Assembly: GCF_021531655.1 (NCBI RefSeq)
Contig: NZ_JADYUF010000026.1
Coordinates: 1 to 50,713 of the forward strand
Source: Leyella stercorea
GTDB taxonomy: Bacteria > Bacteroidota > Bacteroidia > Bacteroidales > Bacteroidaceae
Reading direction: 5' to 3'
Length of the DNA stretch: 50,713 bases
The translations under genes and the position numbers were made by a program. Numbering within the stretch: position 1 is the stretch's first letter; every line of letters begins with the position of its first letter. The notes under the pieces were generated by a model. That model searched no databases. It was not told the origin of the DNA and saw only the letters and a program-made list of their open reading frames with translations. Shown here in pieces: positions 35,201 to 41,975 of this stretch.

Positions 35201-35705
35201 GCACACCAGTAGCCTTACCATAAAGACCGGCAGCGATGTTGCTTGAACCCGTCTTGGTGAGGTCGGCTGAGCTTACAGTACTTACTGCATAACCCAGCTT
35301 CTTTGCGTCCTTCTTGATACCGAGGGCTGTAACCACAACCTCGTCAAGCGCCTTAGAATCCTCAACAAGAGTGATGTTGAGCGGCTGTCCGTTGTAAACT
35401 ACTTCCTGCGGATTGTAGCCCAGGTAAGTGAAGCGCAGAGTAGCGCCCTTCTTGACATTGGCAAGGCTGAAATTGCCGTCAATGTCGGTAACAGCACCGT
35501 TGGTAGTACCCTTGACGATAACCGATACACCGATAATGGGCTCACCAGTAGCGTCCTTAACGACACCCTTGCACGCTGCGTCCTGCTGCATGTTCTGTGC
35601 AGCATTCGAAGCAGTCACCGTACCGGCATAAGCCGTGCTACTTCCCCCAATAGCCATTGAGGTAAGAGCCAACAGCATGCCGACTGTCTGTACTCGTTTT
35701 GACAT
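32259..35705 (-). CDS. SusC/RagA-type TonB-dependent outer-membrane transporter
   Basis: A 1148-residue glycan importer paired with the SusD 42 bp downstream. Order: signal peptide (about 1-27, ending AYAG), CarboxypepD_reg-like domain (about 43-115, GVVKDATGEPIIGVSVIVKG), plug (about 125-245, with VSISVRGLSSISGNTQPLLV and ASALYGSEAANGVVMITTKK) and a 22-strand barrel ending in FGVSLRASF, with the terminal Phe typical of outer-membrane proteins. Full length, unlike the receptor at the left edge. It sits among fucosidase, hexosaminidase and PNGase-like genes, so its cargo is probably a host-type glycan. No TonB-box sigma/anti-sigma pair or hybrid sensor is nearby. Confidence 0.95.
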   Translation of the reverse strand: MSKRVQTVGMLLALTSMAIGGSSTAYAGTVTASNAAQNMQQDAACKGVVKDATGEPIIGVSVIVKGTTNGAVTDIDGNFSLANVKKGATLRFTYLGYNPQEVVYNGQPLNITLVEDSKALDEVVVTALGIKKDAKKLGYAVSTVSSADLTKTGSSNIAAGLYGKATGVRIQSAPGGGTSAVSISVRGLSSISGNTQPLLVLDGVPIRNGNANNSDYWGSQRIESNGLVDINPEDIDNISILKGAAASALYGSEAANGVVMITTKKGKNGGGTHVDFSANLSIDRVAYMPEIQKEFGPGYDNYVLGDKDMTALTGFRQERFDRNGKTITTTNRESYYSYGARYDANKKVTYFDGTERSFTPIDHNQWNDIFRTGVNQTYNLALTNSTDRNNIRFSYTYNDVLPMQYNSKNRKHNFNLNGSFDVTKTIKLNYSATYTTQYIKNRPYRISRLTNNYSGMFGGFTDVEYIRKHTVTSDGYMNTVAKINGGTDETLTPDEQFLYSPMGSTSLVSEYFWNIFGKTQEEQHHRFIGSINPTWDIIPGLKLSARVASDLTSDKTENKNSAEKAHSFSTDGHYTDSYGLTNYQYNIVYGDAMLMLDKTFAEKHNVTANFGWNARTERLYQSAVSTQNGLLQENWFDLAASVGTKNSKMNKQELLRTGMFLTASYGYDSWAYLEGSIRQEKTSTLAKGHNSFWYPSVSASVLYTELLKDKRPSWWNYGKIRVSYGIVGNAPELYKANLVYNVGSMNRDTNYPYIYVPTTLGNENIVPEKKHEFEIGIENKFFNNRLGFEFNFYSNDIKNQILKTSAAASMGGQAMWMNVGDMTNKGIEFSVNGTPIVNKDWQWDVRANIAWNQNKVKKLADGLDRLEHFNTDGAVRLESHVGQPMGDWYAWTWKKDEKTGQYLIGADGLRIADKTEMHKVGNAMPKLTGGFGTSLSYKNWTLDMNFDFRIGGDVLNLPWQYMKSVGNITDAVGVRDAASGGIFYYSTTDKVTDKASLVRVDPSQIQNYKRGETMIGGHYVWDNGLILPGVKEDGTPNDIIVTQFEANDGMYGWGSGATQSYADAVQKNTYIKCREISLAYTLPKMLTKKFGCTNLTVSAFARNPFYIYRTMKLFDAETTDGTNWIYQSIIGGSTASARTFGVSLRASF

Positions 35706-36096
35706 AGATGTAAATTTTAGTTAGAATTTATAATTAGTTAGAATTAATAATAGATAGAACTTAATTGGTCGATAGGACGCAATAATAGATAGTACCTTTC
35801 TAATTCTTAATAAAATTTTTTTTACTCTTTTGATATGGTTTTAATTCCGTTGTATGTGCGTATGGTCTGTACGCACACAATTGTTCTCAAATTTTATGTT
35901 GCAAAAGTAATAAAATTTTCAGAATAATGTAGTCTTTTAACATAAAAATCGAGTTTGAAGACAAAAAATATTCAATTTGGTTATAAATAATGTGTTTTTA
36001 AGGTAACTGACTTTTATTTCAATATTTTTTTTTAATTTTGCATTCTAACATCATTTGCTATATAAACATCTATTTATAAATAAAAGAACAAACAGC
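35706..36096. promoter_or_regulatory. Divergent regulatory region between susC and the TIM-barrel gene
   Basis: AT-rich. Leftward TACTTTTG (35902-35909, minus) implies a susC leader of about 190 nt. Rightward TAATTTTG (36033-36040) is a candidate for the gene at 36097. The susC leader contains several AATTAGTTAGAATTAATAATAG-type iterations and a hairpin (35855-35877). No regulator-type palindrome like that of the maltodextrin locus was seen. Confidence 0.6.
35855..35877 (-). promoter_or_regulatory. Hairpin in the susC leader
   Basis: TGTGCGTA and TACGCACA form an 8-bp stem around a 7-nt loop, about 150 nt before the susC start. It could be a leader RNA structure or a dyad binding site. Confidence 0.5.
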
Positions 36097-37200
36097 ATGA
36101 AAAAACTATTTCTAACTCTTGCCGTAGCGCTCACAGCATTGTGTGCCAGCGCCAAGGGCAACAAGATTCCTGTGTATGCTTGGGCAGGTTTTGCCGACAA
36201 CGCAACTGAGAAGTCGCTTACTGCCGACTTCAAGGCGTGGAAGAAGCACGGTGTAACTGGTGTGTGCATCAACGCCGGAATGGATCTGGAGAAGATTCGC
36301 ACAGCGTCGAAAGCAGCCAAGAAGGCAGGACTGGAGTATCACGCATGGGTGCCTACTATGACTCCTGGCGGCAAGCCGAAGAGCTGGTACACCGTAAACC
36401 GACTGGGTGAGTCGGCCTACGACAATCCTCCTTACGTACCTTATTATACTACGCTCGACCCTCGTAACGAGGAAGTGAAGAAGTTCCTCACTACAACATT
36501 CGAGCAGATTGCCGAAATTCCTGAGGTTGACTATGTTCAGCTCGACTATATCCGCTATGCCGACGTAATCCTGGCGCGCGGACTTTGGGACAAGTACGGA
36601 CTCGTGATGAACGGCGAGTATGCCAAGGCCGACTTCTGCTACTGCCCAGACTGTGTGGCTGCATTCAAGAAGCAGAGCGGAATAGACATCACCAAGGTGT
36701 GCGACCCGTCGAAGATCAAGGAGTGGGCTCAGTTCCGCTGCGACGCCATCACGGCTCTTGTAAACCGCATTAGCGACGCTGTTCATGCCAAGGGCAAGAA
36801 GTTGAGTGCCGATGTGTTCCCCGGTCCGAAGAGCTACGCCGAATGGATGGTGCGCCAGCAGTGGAACAAGTGGAACCTCGACGCTGTGTTCCCCATGAAC
36901 TACAACGACTTCTATATGGAGCCGGCATCATGGGTTGGCAAGGTGACGAAGGAAGAGGCTGAGTCGCTTAAGGGTCGCAACACCTTATTATATAGTGGCA
37001 TCTTCATCTGTCACGACTGGCGCAACAAGGACAAGGTGGTTGATCCTGAGAACTCGGGACTCCTTCCGTCGGAGATAGCCGAGGCTGTTGAGTCGTCGAT
37101 GGCTGCCGGTGCCAACGGCATCAGCATCTTCACTCCCAATGACATGACTGAAGAGCATTGGGCAGAACTTGAGAAGGTGTTGAAGAAACTGGAAAAGTAA
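36097..37200 (+). CDS. Exported TIM-barrel glycoside-hydrolase-like protein (GHL10/DUF4015-like)
   Basis: A 367-residue protein from the ATG at 36097 (an upstream non-ATG extension to 36055 was ignored), with a signal peptide (about 1-19, ending LCASAK). The pattern resembles 'family 10-like' glycosyl hydrolases: DFKAWKKHGVTGVCINAG, YHAWVPTM, VDYVQLDYIRYAD, KKLSADVFPG and MNYNDFY. Acidic residues in LDYIRYAD and SADVFPG sit at barrel strand ends and may be catalytic. An odd CYCPDCVAAF motif with two closely spaced Cys pairs could bind metal or form disulfides. Substrate unknown; placement within the glycan locus suggests action on host-type oligosaccharides. Confidence 0.7.
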   Translation: MKKLFLTLAVALTALCASAKGNKIPVYAWAGFADNATEKSLTADFKAWKKHGVTGVCINAGMDLEKIRTASKAAKKAGLEYHAWVPTMTPGGKPKSWYTVNRLGESAYDNPPYVPYYTTLDPRNEEVKKFLTTTFEQIAEIPEVDYVQLDYIRYADVILARGLWDKYGLVMNGEYAKADFCYCPDCVAAFKKQSGIDITKVCDPSKIKEWAQFRCDAITALVNRISDAVHAKGKKLSADVFPGPKSYAEWMVRQQWNKWNLDAVFPMNYNDFYMEPASWVGKVTKEEAESLKGRNTLLYSGIFICHDWRNKDKVVDPENSGLLPSEIAEAVESSMAAGANGISIFTPNDMTEEHWAELEKVLKKLEK

Positions 37201-37207
37201 GAAATTG

Positions 37208-37312
37208 AAAACGAGTCCTTTTGCATTCCAAAAGGGCTCGTTTTGCGTTGTAAAAGGACTCGTTTTGGAAGGCAAAAGGACTCGTTTTGGAGTTCAAAAG
37301 GACTCCTTTTTG
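37208..37312. repeat. 22-bp repeat array, family A copy 3
   Basis: Units start at 37208 (core inverted, AAAACGAGTCCTTTTG), 37230, 37252 and 37274, with a terminal half unit at 37296. Exactly 22 bp apart. The variable hexamers are CATTCC, CGTTGT, GAAGGC and GAGTTC. Confidence 0.9.
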
Positions 37313-37320
37313 TATCGTGT

Positions 37321-37645
37321 GGTTTTCAGTCACGAATTATCATGAATTAATCGTGAATTTCACCATGAATTAATTCGTTCAATTCGAGAGATTCGTGTTC
37401 GGTCTTTCACCACGAATTTCACTAATCACACGAATATAGTTTGCGTTACAATCGGTTGGCTTGATTTATGGACAATTCGTGGTAATTCGTGACTTAAAAG
37501 ACTTTATGATTGCTGAGAGGTTTTCAGTCACGAATTATCATGAATTATCCGTGAATTTCACCATGAATTAATTCGTTCAATTCGAGTGATTCGTGTTCGG
37601 TCTTTCACCACGAATTTCACTAATCACACGAATATAGTTTGCGTT
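37321..37645. repeat. 127-bp direct duplication rich in CACGAATT words
   Basis: 37321-37447 and 37519-37645 are both 127 bp and differ at only a few positions (for example GAGAGATT against GAGTGATT). The 71-bp spacer also contains AATTCGTGG and AATTCGTGAC. Each copy has inverted CACGAATT and AATTCGTG words that could pair. Confidence 0.88.
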
Positions 37646-37651
37646 TGATAG

Positions 37652-38422
37652 TTAGCCCACCACACGCAATCCGCGTCTTTTCTTTGTTGCAGCCTTGGGC
37701 TTCTTCGCCATACCAGGCAGGTCTTTTATTATTCTTGCCTTTATTATTCGTATGTCTTCTATGGGGCGGTCGTTCTTGTCGCGCTCTACTCGTTGAATCT
37801 TGTCTACTACGTCCATTCCCTCCAATACTTCGCCGAATACCGTGTATCCTCCGTCGAGATGTGGCGTGCCACCAACGGTTGTGTACTGTTCAATCATTTC
37901 GGGAGTCATCTTGATACTGTCGTTGAAGACGGAGTCGAGGCGGTGCTGCTGTCGGGCAATGGCCTTTTCGCTCTGCTTCTTACCGTAGACGATGTAGAAC
38001 TGCGAACTGCTCGACTCGTGCTTCGGGTTGACATTGTCCGGCTCGCGGGCTGCTGCCAGGACGCCACGTTTGTGGTAAATACCCGGCAGACGTATTTCGG
38101 CAGGGATGTTATAGTCGAGCGAGTGTTCGCCAAGTTCCTCACCCTTCTTGGCGTTCTTGCTCCAAGGGTCGCCCGCCTGAATCATAAAGTCGGGAATGAC
38201 ACGGTGGAACAGCAGCGAATCGTAGAAGTGGTGCTCGCGTATCAGCTTAAGGAAGTTGTCGCGATGGAGCGGAGTCTCGTTGTACAGTTGTACACGTATG
38301 TTGCCCATCGTGGTCTCTATCAGCACCTCGGGACGCTCGCCCGGCTTCACTACGGAGGTCTGGCAGTTTGCCGAAACCGCCGTAGCTATCAACATACACA
38401 TTGTTAATATATACTGTTTCAT
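37652..38422 (-). CDS. Cyclophilin-type peptidyl-prolyl isomerase, exported
   Basis: Folding helper of the cell envelope that speeds cis-trans isomerisation at proline. The 256 residues start with a signal peptide (about 1-20), then the cyclophilin core with FHRVIPDFMIQAGDP (72-86), SSSSQFYIVYG and GYTVFGEVLEGMDVVDKI. An insertion of about 35 residues between these (KKQSEKAIARQQHRLDSVFN onward) is common in Bacteroidota homologues. The C terminus is basic (KKPKAATKKRRG). The Cys at 20 is preceded by SAN, a poor lipobox, so lipidation is doubtful. It follows the GH20 gene by 65 bp on the same strand and may be co-transcribed. Confidence 0.92.
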   Translation of the reverse strand: MKQYILTMCMLIATAVSANCQTSVVKPGERPEVLIETTMGNIRVQLYNETPLHRDNFLKLIREHHFYDSLLFHRVIPDFMIQAGDPWSKNAKKGEELGEHSLDYNIPAEIRLPGIYHKRGVLAAAREPDNVNPKHESSSSQFYIVYGKKQSEKAIARQQHRLDSVFNDSIKMTPEMIEQYTTVGGTPHLDGGYTVFGEVLEGMDVVDKIQRVERDKNDRPIEDIRIIKARIIKDLPGMAKKPKAATKKRRGLRVVG

Positions 38423-38487
38423 AAAATAAAAACGTTTTATGTATTATACCTTATTATATATAGTGACTGTCGCCACTATGCCATTGG

Positions 38488-40500
38488 CTACTTCACTACA
38501 ATCTCATCGATGAACAGCCATCCGCCGTCCATTGTCGTGTTGCCCTGCACACGTACGTAGCGAGCCTTGCTGTGGCCCTTCCATGCCAGTGTGCGATAGC
38601 CCGACTGGATGTTCTTGTCGACTGTTGACGTTGTAGAGTATACCTCGTTAAAGTTCTTGCCGTCGTTGCTTACCGACACCTTGAAGTTCTCGGGGAAGAA
38701 CACCCATGCGCCATAAGCCTGCATGAAGTCGACCGAAACAGACGACAGATTCTGCACCGAGCCAAGGTCGAGAGTGACGTCGAGGCAGTAGTCCTTGCCT
38801 ATAAAGCCCTGCCATTTCTTGTCGCCGTAGGTCCATCCGCCACGTATTCCGTCCACGAGCGACTGGTCGCCACCGGCTACGTATTGCTTAGAATAAGGGC
38901 GGTTGTAGATTACCTTGCAGCCAAAAGCCTTGTGCTTGGTGGGCTTGACTGACTCCGGTCGCTCGCCCTTCTCGCGTCTGATGTCGAATGTGTTGACGCC
39001 CTGATGGCGCAGAAGGTCGCATTGTGCAATGGCGCGACGGCGGAAGTCTGCATAGTTCTTATGCTCGGTGCCGTTCCATCCTATCTCGGCTATAGCCAAA
39101 GCACGCGGATAGAGCATGTATTCCATGTGTTCGGGAGTGGGGATGTATTCTGCCCATAGGTTGCCCTGGATGCCTGTTATCATCTTGCGTTCAGCCTCAG
39201 GCAGGTCTTCGCCCGGCACATAGCTGTACACTTTCTCCAACGGCAGGTAGCCGCCTATAGCCTCGGGTTGCGAGAGCGGAGCGTCCTGATAAGCGTCGAG
39301 ATAGCAGTAGGCACCAGGCGAAAGCACCACGTCGTAGCCGTGCTCGATGGCCTCGTGTGCCTTTTCGAGTCCGCGCCACACCATGACGGTAGTGTTGCGA
39401 GCCAAGTTGCCGGCAATCACCTCGTCCCAACCTACAAGCTGACGGCCGTAAGAGTTGAGGAAGCGTCCGAAGTGGGCAATAAGATTTGCCTGCAGTCCGT
39501 CCTTGTCGCATCCCAGTTCCTTCATCTTGCGCTGGCACAGGGGGCAGTCGCCCCACGACTGCTTGGCAGCCTCGTCGCCTCCGACGTGAATGTATTTAGA
39601 CGGGAAAATGTCCATCACCTCCTTCAGCACGTTCTCAAGGAAGTCGTATGTAGCCACGCTGCCTGCGCAGAAGTCCATCTGCTCGTATGGCTTATGCGTG
39701 CACGAGAGTTCGGGATAGGCAGCCATCACTTCGGCTGAGTGGCCCGGCATCTCTATTTCGGGAACAATCGTAATGCCTCGTTCGGCAGCGTAGGCTACGA
39801 GCTGGCGCAGCTCGTCCTGGGTGTAGTAGCCTCCGTGAGCGTCGGCAGAGCCTTCCATAGTGTACTTGGCTCCGTTGTTGCTCCACTCCTTCCATGTGCG
39901 TTCGGGTCGCCATGCAGCCATACGCGTCAAGAGCGGATAGCGCTTGATCTCGATGCGCCAGCCCGCAGCGTCGGTGAGATGGAGGTGCAGACGGTTGAAC
40001 TTGTATTGTGCCATCACGTCAATCTGCTTCTTGATGAAGCTGACAGGCTCAAAATGGCGTGACACGTCGAGCATTATCGAGCGCCACTTGTAGGCAGGCG
40101 CATCGTCGATGTCGCAAGCCATGATGCCCTGCTTGGTCTTGAGCTGGCCTATGGTCTGCCATGCGTAGCGGAAAGCGTCTGCCGATGCAGCGCTCATGAC
40201 GATAGAATCGGCTGTGATGTGCAGTCGGTAGGCTTCGGGCGACGATGCGTTATGTAGCTTTATAAGCTTGATGGTCTGCTTGGCTGTGGGGCTGTTGGTT
40301 TGCTGCCAAGAGCGTGTGTAGATGTTCTCGGCATCGGGTCCTGCCTCGTTGACAATATTAACGGTTGGTGTACTGGTACTGAAATAACCCTTGCCAGCCT
40401 TAAACGTTTGGGGCTTAGGCAAGAGGTTCTGGGCGTTGACGTCCGTAGCCATCAACAGAGAGCCTACGGCGACAGCGATTGTGTATAATGACTTGTTCAT
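38488..40500 (-). CDS. Beta-N-acetylhexosaminidase, GH20, with C-terminal F5/8-type domain
   Basis: Releases terminal GlcNAc or GalNAc using the substrate-assisted mechanism. The 670 residues have a signal peptide (1-23, ending DVNAQ), a GH20b N-terminal domain (about 25-135), the GH20 barrel with YKWRSIMLDVSRHF, HLHLTDAAGWRIEIKRYP and the catalytic pair D309-E310 in HVGGDEAAKQSW, and a C-terminal discoidin/F5/8 C-like domain (about 530-670, VTLDLGSVQNLSSVSVDFMQ and RYVRVQG). The last domain probably binds sugar. A TAAATTTG -7 element lies 35 bp upstream. It suits trimming of N-glycan antennae in the same locus as the PNGase F-like and GH29 enzymes. Confidence 0.95.
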   Translation of the reverse strand: MNKSLYTIAVAVGSLLMATDVNAQNLLPKPQTFKAGKGYFSTSTPTVNIVNEAGPDAENIYTRSWQQTNSPTAKQTIKLIKLHNASSPEAYRLHITADSIVMSAASADAFRYAWQTIGQLKTKQGIMACDIDDAPAYKWRSIMLDVSRHFEPVSFIKKQIDVMAQYKFNRLHLHLTDAAGWRIEIKRYPLLTRMAAWRPERTWKEWSNNGAKYTMEGSADAHGGYYTQDELRQLVAYAAERGITIVPEIEMPGHSAEVMAAYPELSCTHKPYEQMDFCAGSVATYDFLENVLKEVMDIFPSKYIHVGGDEAAKQSWGDCPLCQRKMKELGCDKDGLQANLIAHFGRFLNSYGRQLVGWDEVIAGNLARNTTVMVWRGLEKAHEAIEHGYDVVLSPGAYCYLDAYQDAPLSQPEAIGGYLPLEKVYSYVPGEDLPEAERKMITGIQGNLWAEYIPTPEHMEYMLYPRALAIAEIGWNGTEHKNYADFRRRAIAQCDLLRHQGVNTFDIRREKGERPESVKPTKHKAFGCKVIYNRPYSKQYVAGGDQSLVDGIRGGWTYGDKKWQGFIGKDYCLDVTLDLGSVQNLSSVSVDFMQAYGAWVFFPENFKVSVSNDGKNFNEVYSTTSTVDKNIQSGYRTLAWKGHSKARYVRVQGNTTMDGGWLFIDEIVVK

Positions 40501-40534
40501 AGAATAAATAGGTTTGCTTGTTATAGTTAACCCA

Positions 40535-40542
40535 CAAATTTA
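40535..40542 (-). promoter_or_regulatory. Putative GH20 promoter -7 element
   Basis: TAAATTTG on the minus strand, 35 bp before the GH20 start codon. Confidence 0.5.
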
Positions 40543-40630
40543 TACAAAAATTCCCGAATAATAAAGCAAAGGAGTCCATTTATAAGTAATTTTAAGGCTG
40601 TATGTTATTTCGTATGTCAGAATAAATTGC

Positions 40631-40638
40631 TACTTTTG
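40631..40638 (+). promoter_or_regulatory. Putative promoter -7 of the DUF4494-yggS pair
   Basis: TACTTTTG, 57 bp before the ATG at 40695. The -33 position holds TTTC rather than TTTG. Confidence 0.5.
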
Positions 40639-40694
40639 TCGTTCGAAACAAAAGTAAGTGAAATAATATAATAATAACATAACATATCAGGAAA

Positions 40695-41186
40695 ATGAGA
40701 TCAAGAACAGCAAATTGGTTTGAGACCACCGTGCGCTATGAGCGCCAGACAGAAGATGCAGGACAGAAGAAGGTTAATGAGATATATGTAGTTGACGCTC
40801 TGACCTTCGGCGAGGCCGAGGAGACAATCACAAAGGAGATGGAGCCTTTCGTGACTGGCGAATTTGAGGTGAAGAACATTTCACCTGCTTCGTATGGCGA
40901 AATCTTCTTCAGCGACAGCGATACCGACGACCGCTGGTACAAGGCCAAACTCTCGTTCATCACTATCGACGAAAAGACTGCCAAGGAGAAGCGTTCGGCT
41001 GTTAACTTCCTCGTACAGGCCGCTACATTCAATGCTGCCGTAAAGAATATTGAGGACGCTATGGGCAAGACTGCCATCGACTACATCATTGCAAACATAT
41101 CTGAAACAAAGATTATGGATGTATTCGAGCACAACGCTCCTGCTAAGAAGGAGGAGAAGAACGATAAGCCAGAGTTTGAAGGCTAA
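40695..41186 (+). CDS. DUF4494 family protein
   Basis: A 163-residue cytoplasmic protein conserved in Bacteroidota and of unknown function. It starts MRSRTANWFETTVRYERQTE and carries VDALTFGEAEETITKEM and FLVQAATFNAAVKNIEDAMG, matching the family. The C terminus is charged and probably disordered (APAKKEEKNDKPEFEG). No signal peptide, membrane segment or catalytic motif. The yggS-type gene follows after 46 bp, so the two are likely co-transcribed. No function is proposed. Confidence 0.85.
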   Translation: MRSRTANWFETTVRYERQTEDAGQKKVNEIYVVDALTFGEAEETITKEMEPFVTGEFEVKNISPASYGEIFFSDSDTDDRWYKAKLSFITIDEKTAKEKRSAVNFLVQAATFNAAVKNIEDAMGKTAIDYIIANISETKIMDVFEHNAPAKKEEKNDKPEFEG

Positions 41187-41232
41187 GATCAGTTGAGAGT
41201 TGAGAATTTAGAGTTGAAAGTAAGTTTAGGCT

Positions 41233-41910
41233 ATGGAAACAACAGACATTGCACGCCGTTTGGGCGAAGTCAAGAGCAGCCTGCCGCAAGGTGTAAGGCT
41301 GGTTGCTGTGAGCAAGTTTCATCCGTCTGAATGTATCAAGGCGGCATACGACGCCGGTCAGCGCCTATTCGGCGAAAGCCGTGAGCAGGAACTTGCACGT
41401 AAGGTGGGTGAATTGCCTAATGACATAGAGTGGCACTTCATCGGACACTTGCAGACCAATAAGGTGAAGTACATCGCTCCATACATTTCGATGATTGACG
41501 CCGTTGACTCGCTCAAGCTCCTGCGCGAGATAAACAAGCAGGCAAAGGCCAACGGACGTGTCATTAAGGTGCTGTTGGAACTGCACATAGCCGAAGAAGA
41601 AACCAAGTATGGACTGACACTCGACGCTTGCCGACAGCTGCTTGAGGCTGGCGAATGGCGCGAAATGCAGAACGTGCAGATTTGCGGACTGATGATGATG
41701 GCATCGCATGTCGACGACACCAAACTCATACACGACGAGTTCTGTATGGCTGCCGACTTCTTCAACGAGGTGAAGCAGCGCTACTTTGCCGACGACGACA
41801 ACTTCTGTGAGCGTTCGTGGGGAATGAGCCACGACTATCATATAGCCGCCGAGTGCGGGTCGACTATGGTGCGTGTGGGCACTTACATATTTGGAGAAAG
41901 AGCGTATTAA
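41233..41910 (+). CDS. YggS family pyridoxal-phosphate homeostasis protein
   Basis: Cytoplasmic PLP-binding protein involved in vitamin B6 and amino-acid balance; not a known enzyme. The 225 residues form a single TIM-like barrel resembling alanine racemase domain 1. The PLP lysine is K28 in LVAVSKFHP. Other family motifs are FGESREQEL, EWHFIGHLQTNKVKYI, ICGLMMMA and RSWGMSHDYHIAAECGSTMVRVG (given here as WGMSHDYHIA and STMVRVGTYIFG). Normal length. It shares a bidirectional terminator with topB. Confidence 0.94.
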   Translation: METTDIARRLGEVKSSLPQGVRLVAVSKFHPSECIKAAYDAGQRLFGESREQELARKVGELPNDIEWHFIGHLQTNKVKYIAPYISMIDAVDSLKLLREINKQAKANGRVIKVLLELHIAEEETKYGLTLDACRQLLEAGEWREMQNVQICGLMMMASHVDDTKLIHDEFCMAADFFNEVKQRYFADDDNFCERSWGMSHDYHIAAECGSTMVRVGTYIFGERAY

Positions 41911-41917
41911 TCAAAAT

Positions 41918-41948
41918 AAGCCCGATGTCAATTGCTGGCATCGGGCTT
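41918..41948. terminator. Bidirectional terminator between yggS-type gene and topB
   Basis: AAGCCCGATG pairs with CATCGGGCTT around an 11-nt loop, and T/A residues flank it. It lies between converging genes. Confidence 0.82.
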
Positions 41949-41975
41949 AATAATTATATCCATTGCTCAATCGGG

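Larger units (their letters stand above)
37201..37651. other. Repeat-only spacer between convergent genes
   Basis: It holds family A 22-bp repeats (37208-37312) and a 127-bp direct duplication (37321-37447 and 37519-37645). No gene and no clear classical terminator, apart from the palindromic 22-bp units themselves. Confidence 0.8.
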
